Assembly: GCF_037975245.1 (NCBI RefSeq)
Contig: NC_092582.1
Location: 17,758,577-17,822,576 of the forward strand
DNA from: Apostichopus japonicus
Lineage: Eukaryota > Echinodermata > Holothuroidea > Aspidochirotida > Stichopodidae
DNA length: 64,000 nucleotides
Direction of reading: 5' to 3'
The notes under the pieces are model-generated. The model made no database searches. It saw nothing but the letters and a program-made list of their open reading frames with translations, and was not told the origin of the DNA. This document shows, one piece after another, positions 1-9,306 of this stretch (position 1 is its first letter; each line of letters opens with the position of its first letter). Made by a program: the position numbers and the translations under genes.

Positions 1-345
1 GTGAGAAGGCTGCTGAAAGTCACTTTCAGTTTGCGATGAGTCATGGCTGGTGCTTGCTACTACCTCCTTTGTTCCATTTTGAACAGTCGTCGTGGTGGTG
101 GTGGTGGTTTTGGATCTCTCACGTACCTTCAGGATTTGTTTCAGGTCCCAGATACATTTAAACATGGACTTGACTCCATTATCACCACTCAGGATGTTCA
201 AGTGCCTTTTTAGTATGACCTCAAACTCCTCAGATTTCAGAAATTCAGAGCTTGTTACGTCATAATGCTGCTGAAGCTTGGCACAGGAGTTGTCGACTAA
301 TTCCCTTTTGCTCGATGGTGATACAGTTTTACACAGTTCTTGAAA
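1..345 (-). CDS. Partial internal exon of a DAXX-like protein
   Basis: Reading the minus strand from 345 to the window edge gives 115 uninterrupted codons. A pyrimidine-rich acceptor (TTTTTTAACAG) lies just before the first codon. The protein begins FQELCKTVSP, continues through helical text (EFEVILKRHLNIL, MFKCIWDLKQILK) and then enters a low-complexity stretch with eight Thr followed by Ser/Gln. The spacing of the two helical blocks and FxELCK resembles the N-terminal helical bundle of DAXX, a histone H3.3 chaperone and apoptosis/transcription regulator of the nucleus. That match is from memory of the family, not from an alignment. The exon continues beyond base 1, so its donor and the H3.3-binding domain are not visible. 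It could be another helical-bundle protein. It is a real exon with good confidence; the family name is moderate. Confidence 0.55.
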
Positions 346-444
346 CTGTTAAAAAAGAAAGAAAAAATGCTACTTTAACAAGTAATGCAACTCTTTTTGC
401 ATTCTGTTGCAGTCAAAAGTCAGTTAGCACTACTACTCGTACTC

Positions 445-612
445 ATGGACATGTTCACATATTCGTACTGTGCAAATTCGTACTGTTTTCGTATTGTGCA
501 ATATTCGTACTGTGCAAAATCGTACTGTGCACATATCGTACTGTATTCGTATTGCGCAATATTCGTACTGTGCAAATTCGTACTGTGCACATATTCGTAC
601 TGTGCAAAAGTC
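445..612. repeat. Tandem minisatellite, TTCGTACTGTGCAA-type units
   Basis: About ten degenerate units of 15-18 bp built on TTCGTACTGTGCAA(A/T). Most differ by a few bases, and some read GTATTGTGCAATA. All six frames look open only because the units are short and stop-poor. It sits about 100 bp upstream (gene sense) of the DAXX-like exon, in its intron. Confidence 0.8.
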
Positions 613-1548
613 ATGTAACTCACAGTGTTACTGACTGATTTGTACCTGTACTCCGAACATTGTACTCAAACCTAAGTTCATTCTCGGTATCCTGTAGCTT
701 GTACTTGTTTGATTACAAGAAATTCGTTGTCGCTTTTTAATCCAACACCCACGCATTTTTCCTAACTGTAATAATAATAATAAAATAATAATAAAGTGGT
801 TTTCTGCAATGTAATATGTTCAAGTGAGGATGAATGTACTGCATGTTTTTTTTTTTAAGGAGCTTCAAAATAATATTACTGCACATTAATTGATATATAT
901 ACATGTGTATGAACCCTATAGTACCATACATTGCTTGAATATTTAATGCAGTTGATTGTCCCAACAGATTAACTCCAGTCTCTAGGAGTTAATCTCCTAA
1001 TAGATTAACTCCAGTCTTTAAGGAACATGCAAATGGGAATTGGATTTTAGCCAGTACATATTTTTTTCAAGCCAGTGGTCAAAATTGTGAAATTCTAAGC
1101 CTGAGACCACTAGGCCAATAACTAAGATGCAATACAAATCCATGCAATAGGAAAACAATATACTGTACTTGCATGGCCTCAAATAACAAGTTTTACAATG
1201 CATTACAACTCTGTCACTTGGACAAATAAGTGGTGCTAAATGTCATCAAAGGATGCTCTTGTGGATGCATTCCCCTTGTTTCGAGTACATTACACAATAA
1301 TAGGTAAAAAATCTTCGCCGTTGATGACAACGATACTTCTATAAAAATTGCCAACATTTTCATCAATATTTTGCCAAAATATGTAAACGATAGATTTATA
1401 TGCATCTTGCTAAAAAACTGCAAAAGCTTGCTATTGAATTATTAGTATTACAGCAAATAATATTTTCACAACATGTAAACAGTTGCTAGTTCAAAGTTTT
1501 ATTTGTGTCAAAACTGAGCCACCATGCTGGCAATGAACTGCACATAGC
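613..1548. other. Non-coding stretch, no gene seen
   Basis: AT-rich sequence with a short (ATA)n tract near 769-797. A small palindromic repeat of TTAACTCC motifs lies at 968-1015. No exon, RNA gene or conserved protein fragment was recognised. It is probably intronic or intergenic sequence of the minus-strand gene at the left edge. Confidence 0.5.
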
Positions 1549-2414
1549 CAGACCTGTTAACTCTCCCGGTTTTACCGGGAGACTCCCGGTTTTACCCGCA
1601 TCTCCCGGCCTCCCAGTTTCATATTCTATTCTCCCGATTTTTTAATATTTCATCACTTGCGACATTTCTGAAAATAGCCAACAGTTAGTCTTATATGCTT
1701 ATACGCGTAATAAGTGTAATCTAAAAAAAGATTGATTGTTTATAAACAAGTTACGACTGACACAGTGCTGTGCATGAATAGCAGGCTGCTTTGTCAGTTC
1801 TCGGACTTTGCGCAAGGTTGTTATTGTGCGTTGGCCTTGGTCGAGTCCTGAATACAGTACAGTAGTACGGCGTGCACTGTGAATATATACACAAGTTGTA
1901 ACTTGTTTGTATACGCGGCGCGGCATACCATATGTGTGTAGTTTGCATGCAGGCTATTTGTATACGACAAAAAACAGTTCAGTTCTATGCCGGCAAACAC
2001 TTTACCTGCGTCCTCTTTGCTGCTAGGTGAATATCACGTCTTAAACTACGATTTAAAAAACGGCTGTTTCAAACATCTCACCAATTCTTTTGGCCACTTT
2101 AATCCCTATTCATTGAGCACAATAGCATTTCCTGCGTATAAACTCGTACAGGGATTATACGAGGTGTCTACGCAGCAATTTGTTTGTCAACGAGTTTATA
2201 CACGATTGTACTTGTTTATACTTTTTGTACGATCCTGTACGTGTACACATGTCCAGTTATACATGAGCGGTGCTGTAGACTACTAATTTAGGAGTATTTA
2301 TATCATTTCAGTTGAAAATTACAAACCTCCCTATTTTCCCCATATTCTCCCTATTTTTTGGCCCTGTAAAATTTTATTCTCCCTATTTTGGGGTCAAACA
2401 GTTTGACAGGTCTG
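1549..2414. mobile_element. Putative non-autonomous DNA transposon, CAGACCTGT termini
   Basis: The left end reads CAGACCTGTTAAC and the reverse complement of the right end reads CAGACCTGTCAAAC, an imperfect terminal inverted repeat about 13 bp long on an 866-bp segment. Both ends lead into C-rich subterminal repeats (CTCCCGGTTTTACC on the left, CTCCCTATTTT on the right). No transposase is present. The 8 bp on the two flanks do not match, so the target duplication is decayed or the ends are slightly misplaced. Short open frames inside are not gene-like. Confidence 0.5.
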
Positions 2415-3594
2415 CATGGGCAGATGTGCTGCTAGTACTAGTGGTTCTGCATCTGGTTCTCACACCTTTTTTTCACATTTTTGGGGGTAATTTCTCTCCC
2501 CCATCCCCAAGAAAAGCCTGTGACAATTTTTAGGGGCTATTTTGGGGGCAGCAGGGGGCTATTTATGAATTCAATGTTTGACACTTTTTATACGCAAACT
2601 CAATCAAAAAATGTTTATTAAATGTGTTCTTTAAGCAATGAACTATAATTTTATAAATGTAAAACTACTGACAGGATGAACAGAAATGTGTAATCCAAAT
2701 GTGGAAATATAGATTCCAAGGCTAATAATAAGTCTCAGTCTTGTGTCGTCTATCTACAACAAACATTTTGCATGGAAATTCTAATCACTGAAATCTCTCC
2801 ATATTGCGCCATAAATTCAAGGCTATGGGCCAGGGCTAGGTTTGGTGGATCATACTTAGGCTACGTATAGCCCTAACATAAACATACTGAAGGCCATCAC
2901 GAAAAAGGTATTCTCTCGTGGAATTCCCCTCCGTGTGCTGACCCTTGCCTAACACAGGCCTAGTTGTAGCAGCCTAACCACAGTAGCCTTTGGGTAATCT
3001 ATGTAGCGAATCAGACACATGCAGTTTTACTATTAGGCTATATTACCAAATATTGTCTAAAGTTGGTTGAATAAAAATTTTACATTGCAATGAATTAACC
3101 GAAGATACCAACCTTGGAAAACAGTGTTTCGTTATCCATAACAATGCTGTTTCATGACAATGCTATGATAAGAGAACGATATGCTGTAATACTTAGGATT
3201 CACGAAACGGAATTTATATGCAATAATCGTCTTGCTAGAGTGGCGCCAATTTCATTGTGATATTTTAATGGTATTGATATCGTATCATTTAGTTATCGAG
3301 TTATTCTCTATAGTATGTCTTGTTACACATTCAGGAACATTGACTGATCCATAATCCTCATACAGGATATAGAGTTCTTATCCTGCTCTGATACCGCTCT
3401 CTTTTGATCTGTCAGTGTCAGTGGGGTAGCCTGAGTCACAACACGGTTTATAATGACTTTTTAAGTAGCTTTGTGATTTTGATCGTTACGGTCGTTACCG
3501 TAATGGACTCAGTGTATGCACTGTACTTCATAGGGGCGCAACTACGCATGCTTCTATGTGATGCGGTCACCCAGAAAAATATATGGCGGTATAA
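2415..3594. other. Non-coding stretch, no gene seen
   Basis: AT-rich unique-looking sequence without recognisable exons, RNA genes or clear repeats. Confidence 0.45.
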
Positions 3595-3915
3595 CAGGGG
3601 CGTCGGAAGCTATTTTGGATTGGTACGGCAGATCAGAGTGTGGCCATCTATCATAATTATCGGAGGGACGTACGTTTGGTAGGTCAAACTACGCTACGCG
3701 CCACAATGGTTGGCGCGTAGCGTAATGGAGAAAATTTTGAAAAAAATGTCTCCAAGATTGCAGGAAATGGCACTTCACGAGCTTGAAAACAAGACCCCTG
3801 CCACCAGATTAAGCTTCTGAAACACATTTTGAAGTATGTTTCACTTTTGTTCTCTATTTTTTGCCATTGTTGTTTTCTTAGTCCTATTTTTTGGAATATT
3901 GGTCCGACGCCCCTG
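3595..3915 (-). mobile_element. hAT-like non-autonomous element, copy 1 (CAGGGGCGTCGG ends)
   Basis: 321 bp starting CAGGGGCGTCGGAAGC and ending GTCCGACGCCCCTG, a 12-bp terminal inverted repeat. It carries the window's shared core in reverse orientation, including a hairpin with 14-bp arms (TACGCTACGCGCCA and its complement) around 3690-3725. A second copy lies at 25702-26130. The site GGTCAAAC at 3682-3689 is unoccupied here and interrupted in copy 2. Flanks show no matching target duplication. Confidence 0.75.
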
Positions 3916-4705
3916 TGTAGTCAAGATGCGAAGAAACAAAAACATGTATTCAGCGATCAGTTGGTGGCTGTTCCCAATATTCGCGGATACCACCAATTTT
4001 GTGGCATATATTTCTGATATGTGCTGTTTTCGAGTCATTTACTGTTATTGTGGATGGCCCAGGTGGATATGTAAGCAACACATGCTATTATTCGAGGGCA
4101 CCAATACCTTCGTAACGCTGAGATGGTTTTAACATCAAGTACAATTATTGTATGTCATCAGCACATCATGTGGTGTATGCCATCGTGAGCTTGAATAATA
4201 TCGCTTAACGGACCAGTAGAAAGGATGCAGTCTACAGGGCCTGTAAAATACGCTTCATTACTCAACTTATTCTAAAAATAAAGTTGGGCGGCAAACTATA
4301 TGTTAGCCTACCGAACATCTAGCGAGATATATAAAGTTTTGTCCCACGGGCGTCGATTTGTTTCTCAAATTGAGATTGCGGAACAGGGGGGGATACTGTA
4401 CGTAGGCATGCATGAGCCTTGGCAAATATGGGTGGCTCTTGAAAGCCCAATAAATGTGCATGTTATTACTAAAATATGGTTAAGCAACCAAAGGAGGGAC
4501 GGATTAGTCCTTTTGAGACCTTAAATTAGTGTTGCAAACCATAGACGTGCGTGTGTGTTTAAGGTGGGGAAAAAGGGGGGGGGCATTGTATCCATTACTA
4601 AAAAAAAACATGCCCCCCCCCCCCATAGCACCCGATGCTTTAGCAATTGTCAAGGGCAAAACAGAGGTAGCTGCCTACAACATGATCGGTTGTTGTTTCC
4701 AGGAA
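3916..4705. other. Non-coding stretch with a G/C homopolymer hairpin
   Basis: No gene seen. A run of G followed by CAT (about 4574-4586) is mirrored by ATG followed by a run of C (about 4611-4626). This gives a potential G/C stem with a loop of about 25 nt. It may be a slippage-prone remnant of one of the G/C-tailed elements common in this window. Confidence 0.45.
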
Positions 4706-4737
4706 GGTCGTATGGCAAGCCGTTTTAACATTTACCT
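4706..4737 (+). repeat. 32-bp inverted repeat, left arm
   Basis: GGTCGTATGGCAAGCC... to TTTACCT is repeated exactly in reverse complement at 5962-5993. The two arms enclose about 1.2 kb. The CTTAAG-rich array starts directly after this arm. Confidence 0.9.
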
Positions 4738-4744
4738 TGCTATT

Positions 4745-5110
4745 CTACTTAAGTAGAATTAATTCCACTTAAGAAGAATACAATTAAGCTTAAGTGAAAT
4801 TAATTGCACTTAAGCAGAATTGCATTTCACTTAAGCTTAATTGTATAAGCGGAATTCATATTAGCTTAAGTTCAAACGGTTTTTGCCTATATCGTATTTT
4901 ACTTAAGTAAGCTTCAAGCTTAAGCTAGCTTAATTGAATTAAGCTTAAGTAAAATACAATTCTACTTAAGCAAAATGCATATTCTACTTAAGAAAATGGC
5001 TTTTCAATTTCACTTAAGCTAAATTGCATTTAACATAAGTGAAATAGAATTACGCTTAAGTGAAATGTGATTGGTCAATCTATTTCACTTAAGTGAAATA
5101 AGATTAAGCT
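4745..5110. repeat. Array of palindromic CTTAAG units
   Basis: About 15 CTTAAG palindromes occur in about 365 bp, usually as ACTTAAGT, GCTTAAGT or ACTTAAGC followed by AATT-type sequence. The spacing is irregular, about 20-25 bp. Two near-identical tails (GTGATTGGTCAATC) occur near 5070 and 5130. One more unit lies beyond the second inverted-repeat arm at about 6006. No coding potential. Confidence 0.85.
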
Positions 5111-5460
5111 TAAGTGCAATGTGATTGGTCAATCAGTATGTTTACTCATTTCGTCACTGTACTTGCCGCGAAGTCCGACTTTGTATACCATTATAGGTAC
5201 CGCACCACAATTAGAGTAGTGTTCATCCGCTCAAAAGGCAGAAAAGAGGTAAAAGTACCTAAGGTAAAGCTTGTTTAAGCATGTTATCAGTTACTGTCAT
5301 CGTTTGCTCTGCCTTTATATGAAAGAGCATAATTTAAATGTACAGATGGTGTGGAAATAGGGAGGATCGAAGGCGATATATACCATTTTAGAAAATCTTT
5401 GGTTTAATGTTGATATTACTCCGAACGAGCAGATGGAAGGGTGGGGGTTCAGTACGCTAA

Positions 5461-5517
5461 ACTTGCTCCTCTTCTAGCTCAAAATCTTAACGGTCATGAT
5501 GTGGAAGAGGAGCAAGT
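5461..5517. repeat. Perfect 14-bp hairpin arms
   Basis: ACTTGCTCCTCTTC at 5461-5474 is the exact reverse complement of 5504-5517, with a 29-nt loop. It could be an RNA hairpin or a decayed transposon end. No other family member was seen in the window. Confidence 0.6.
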
Positions 5518-5961
5518 ACCATGATAGGCCAAGATCTCAGCTATCACGTGGTGGGTAGGATATACCAGTTGAAAACTTCTATCTATGCTTTGGTAGGTCT
5601 TGAAAGTGACGAAATTAGTGTGTAAGTCAATGGAACAATTAATTGTGGTGCGAGACATATAGAGTCACGTGCAAGACGTACTAGTTACGTATAACTATTT
5701 GTGGCCATGCCCCCATACTCCCATACTTACCCTTAGCAAATGAAGCAAAGCTATGTTTATAAGGCTGAGTCTGAACGTTAGACATTCGGAAAATGCAGCC
5801 AGCCAATCAATCGTTGTAAACTGCTGCTGATGCATTTGGAAGGGCACTTTTGAGGGCAAGGGAGCGACTACAACACGACATACCACCAGGCAGTAGTAGT
5901 AGTACCACATGGCATGGTACCCATGTAAACATTGCCCCCAGACCAACCACTTCTCCGCACG

Positions 5962-5993
5962 AGGTAAATGTTAAAACGGCTTGCCATACGACC
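5962..5993 (-). repeat. 32-bp inverted repeat, right arm
   Basis: Exact reverse complement of 4706-4737. It lies about 60 bp upstream of the degenerate GST exon 1 at 6057. Confidence 0.9.
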
Positions 5994-6056
5994 GAACCTT
6001 CAATTCCACTTAAGCTAAATTGTATTTATTGTATTACTTTGCTTTTACCAGCAGTT

Positions 6057-6174
6057 ATACCATCTAATATACATCATTATCACGTGGGCCTGTCACAGCC
6101 CTGCCGGAGTGTACTGATGATATTAAAACTGACCAATGCTCCACATGAGGTTCACCATGTCAACTTTAGAAAAG
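6057..6174 (+). pseudogene. GST theta exon 1 relic, start codon lost
   Basis: The segment encodes IHHYHVGLSQPCRSVLMILK and ends NFRK plus one base before a GTGAGG donor. This is the same phase and the same length (118 nt) as exon 1 of the intact GST gene at 13626, including the SQPCRS block that holds the theta-class catalytic Ser. Where the intact gene has ATG, this copy has ATA at 6057-6059. No in-frame ATG lies upstream before a stop in the visible open frame. Together with the frameshifted exon 2 at 9223, this points to a decayed tandem duplicate. The alternative is a spliced-on alternative first exon: AG acceptor-like bases lie just upstream at 6050-6051. Confidence 0.75.
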
Positions 6175-6233
6175 GTGAGGTTTTTAAAGTACATCTGCAA
6201 CAAGCTGTGTAACGCCAAACGGATTACCAGATA

Positions 6234-6310
6234 TGATGAGTTCCATAATGATAACCCATGATACCTTCCCCATGACACCGTCATGACACCGTCCCCATGA
6301 TAACCCATGA
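6234..6310. repeat. Short local repeat, CCATGA(TA/CA)CC motifs
   Basis: Several copies of CCATGATAACCC / CCATGACACCGTC lie in tandem just after the GST exon 1 relic. It is a small decayed tandem repeat. Confidence 0.55.
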
Positions 6311-6637
6311 CACCGTCAACTGTTTGGTGTTGTTATCTCTAAACGTTATATATTTTTCTATATTTTTGAGCAATAAACATTTAAAATCAGAAGCTCATCA
6401 CTGTAAGTGACTGAACTAACTATTGTGTATATATAAAATACCATTATAGTACAGCTCCTTAAGAGAAAGGTAAAAAAACTATTTTGGGGGTGATTCACTT
6501 AGGGCATGTTTATAACCTGACAATGCATGAAGAATTAGTGTTCTATTGCTTACATTTATTAGACAGTTTAAATAAAAAATGAGACCATTGGCAGGTGCGT
6601 ATCCAGGGGGGGGGCGTTGGGGGCGCGCGCCCCCCGG

Positions 6638-6800
6638 GTAAGAAAAAGAGGAGAGAAAAAAGAGAAGAAAAAAGAGGGGAAAAAAGAGGAGGAGGAGAGG
6701 AAGGAAGGGAAAAGAAAAGGAAGAAAGAGAGAAAAAGGAGAAAAGTAGGGAGTAAAAGAAAAACGCGAAGACACCGGGAAGAGAAAGAGGAACAGTGACA
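6638..6800 (+). repeat. Polypurine tract
   Basis: About 160 bp almost purely of A and G (GAGGAGAGAAAA-type), repeated at about 17371-17545 in the sister element. Such tracts can form triplex DNA. The long open frames through it are low-complexity Arg/Lys/Glu and are not gene-like. Confidence 0.75.
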
Positions 6801-7725
6801 TCATTACAGCGCTGAAGGGTAGCCAGTGACGGATCAATGATTTCGTAAAAGTGTGACTCACCCTACCCCTTACACCGACAACTCCATTTTTTGACGTTTC
6901 CATTTTCCTCTCTCACTAATGATCTATATATATACTATATATGGTCTATCATAACGCGTGTGTAGAATTGTGCTCTGAAACCAACTGTGGCTGGTCTCGA
7001 ACTCGACCGTGTCGTCGGGGAACATGACGCATTTTGGGATGGGGGCGACCGCCCGCCCTCCCCCCCCCCCCTCATTCAGCATTTTTTAAATGATATCGCT
7101 AAGTAATTTCAAAATAGAAAGTGCTTAGAGGCAACTTACAAGGCCTGGGAAGTGTCATTTCCAGCGATCTGGGGGACATTTTCGGCCAAAACTTGCTTGT
7201 ACGCTTCGCGCTAACAAATGGTCCTGGGTAGTGCCATTTCCAGCGATCTGGGAGGCATTTTCGGCCAAAATTTTCTTGTACGCTTCGCGCCAACCTATGG
7301 TGACGCTACGCTTAGATAATTTGCCTACAGGCTTCGCCCCTCCCTTGGCAAATTCCTCGCTACGCGCCTGTTCGAATTTGTAACGCAAACAGCAGATATC
7401 ACATCATATCAGTAAGCATGAAATTGGCGTTCCAGGATGAAAAGCCTCAAAACTGTCCGACTTGCCTGAAAAAATAACCAAACATTTTCGCGCGCGAAGC
7501 GCGCGTTCAACGTGTTCATGTCAATATCATATAAGCAAACATCGGTTATTACATCGCATGCCATCATGTACCGTACGGTCCGTTCAAATTGCGCAGTATA
7601 CCGCGGGATGCTAATGTAAACAACGACATGTCTCATGTAGATGTATAAAAAGCATGGAGGTCCAATTATGTCAAAACTCTCTTTTACATTAGTAATGGCG
7701 AATTAGGGGCTGCACCCCCGCCGCG

Positions 7726-8113
7726 CAGTGGCGGAGCGTCCATACGGTCAGGGGGGCCGATGCCCCCCCCCCCCCCTGACCGACTCAAATGGACTGCTGG
7801 CGCCTTTTTCGGCTCTTTACCACTTTTTACTTATTCTAGATTATTGACTTTTTTATTGCGCTCTCATCTACTTATTGACATTTCTCACATTTTGTTGCTG
7901 TAATTTGGCGATGACACCTATTTATTCTTCGTTTATCTGCAAATTAGCCAGGCCCGGAAAGGGTCATTTCCGGCGATCTAGGGAGTATCTTTACTCAAAA
8001 ATTTTCTGTACGCTACGCGCCAACCAGTGGTGGCGCTCCGCTTAGATAGTGTCGAAAGCGCCCCTACAGACCATTCTCGCCACTCCTGACCAATACCCCT
8101 AGCTCCGCCACTG
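7726..8113 (+). mobile_element. Nested 388-bp hAT-like element (CAGTGGCGGAGC ends)
   Basis: Starts CAGTGGCGGAGC and ends GCTCCGCCACTG. Flanking 8-mers are CCGCCGCG (7718-7725) and CAGCCGCG (8114-8121), a 7/8 target duplication. The sister composite element has the uninterrupted site near 18440-18460, so this is a later insertion. It carries one copy of the shared core at about 7942-8050. Confidence 0.85.
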
Positions 8114-8804
8114 CAGCCGCGCCTCCTACGCCTATGTGTGTAGTGTTCGCTCTCGGAAATATCTGCTATTTTTTTCATTTCCTTCAACCAAGTTTTATAA
8201 TAGCCGTTATAAGAGGTTGCAATATTTCTACACCACTAAATTAACTGTGTCTGTTTAGAAAATTTATGACCAACATTCTGCATCACACTTCCCTCTACTC
8301 GTGCAATTTTGACCGGTCTGTTAGGGGTTGAAGGAAGTTTTTCTATATTGGTTGTCCATAGATGAAATTTTGTACAACATTATGGGTATGTTTTCAAGTG
8401 AGTTTATTCACCAGAAATGTGAATTTTCAAATTCTGAACAAATATGGGGCTTAAAACCTTGAAAAGTGGGGCTGACGGGTATTGTGGGCCGCGACGTAGA
8501 ATCACCTACAAAAGCAAAGACCCACAGGAGATGCGATCAGGTCGAACATGATGTGTGCCGAGTTGACAATCTTCAAAAAGGTTATGGATGGAAAAAAAAA
8601 ACTATTAGGAAATACTTGGTTCTCAGGCAAAAAGTGTACATCTGGTTGGTCATTTCAAGCCCGAGAAGTGCCGTTTCCGGTGATCTGGGGGGTTTCAAAA
8701 CAAGAAATTTTCTTGTACGCTGCGCGCCAACCGATGGTGGCGCTCCGCTTAGATAGTAATTCGCGCCCCCCGGGTTTGAAAATCCTGGATACGCGCCTGA
8801 TTGG

Positions 8805-9222
8805 TTTTCCGAAAATCATTAATCCGTCCAGGATGATGAAAAACGGACACAGTTTTAAATTTGACTCGATTATGCTTTGTCGATCTTATTACCGTTACGT
8901 TATAGTGAAAAGACGCAAGTACGCGGTCTCATGGGCAAGTGGGCAGACCTATTCTGCTTGGGGTGCAGAGGGGTCGCCTGACAAGAGAGTGGGGGCGAGG
9001 AACTACATGTCCGGGCCCGGGGAAACAAGTGGTAAAGAATAATGTATGATCGTTTTCATAATCTGATTTAGGGGAAATGAAGACTTCAAAATCCCAGCCT
9101 AATGCATCCGGGCTCTCCTGACGTCACAGCCATGGGAGGGGCGATGAAACCTATTGCGCTAACTAACTATTCCCGTGTCTTTCGTTTATGATTCAGTCAC
9201 AAATGATTTCCTTTCCCTACAG
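8805..9222. other. Intron-like sequence of the GST relic, nothing recognised
   Basis: Unique-looking sequence leading to a good pyrimidine-rich acceptor (TTTCCCTACAG) immediately before 9223. No gene was seen in it. Confidence 0.4.
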
Positions 9223-9306
9223 GTGACAACAAGAAACCAGACTTTCCGAACCCGTTTGGCAGAGTATACCTACGATTGTACACGGAGATTTCGTCCTCAC
9301 GGAAAG
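9223..9306 (+). pseudogene. GST theta exon 2 relic with 2-bp frameshift
   Basis: Homologous to exon 2 (14467-14548) of the intact gene: DNKKPDFPNPFGRV in one frame, then PTIVHGDFVLTE two bases out of frame. The exon is 84 nt against 82 in the intact copy. The extra TA lies in GTATACC, where the intact gene reads GTACC. The acceptor (CTACAG) and donor (AAAG/GTATAC) are both still plausible. The conserved glutathione-site Val-Pro and the Thr-Glu-(Ser) motif are present but out of register. No matching exon 3 was found before 13.6 kb. Confidence 0.8.

Larger units (their letters stand above)
6592..8799 (+). mobile_element. hAT-like composite element, copy 1 (5-bp TSD ATTGG)
   Basis: 2208 bp starting CAGGTGCGTATCCAGG and ending CCTGGATACGCGCCTG, flanked by the direct repeat ATTGG (6587-6591 and 8800-8804). 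Its sister copy is 17326-19376. In order it contains a polyG/C subterminal region, a purine-only tract (about 6638-6800), a shared block ending near 7640, two tandem copies of the window's core module (7140-7316), a nested 388-bp element (7726-8113), and a terminal core copy (8668-8757). No transposase is encoded. The terminal CAG...CTG suggests the hAT superfamily, but a 5-bp duplication is shorter than the usual 8. Confidence 0.8.

Noticed and set aside
1987-2286. 99-codon plus frame
   Set aside because: Lies inside the 1549-2414 element, with no known domain or splice support.
6595-6903. Arg/Lys/Glu-rich (plus) and Phe/Ser-rich (minus) frames
   Set aside because: They are produced by the polypurine tract of a mobile element and repeated in its sister copy.
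8466-9042. 96- and 164-codon plus-strand frames
   Set aside because: They run through the terminal core of the composite element, share sequence with the 19158-19355 frame in the sister copy, and have no splice or start support.
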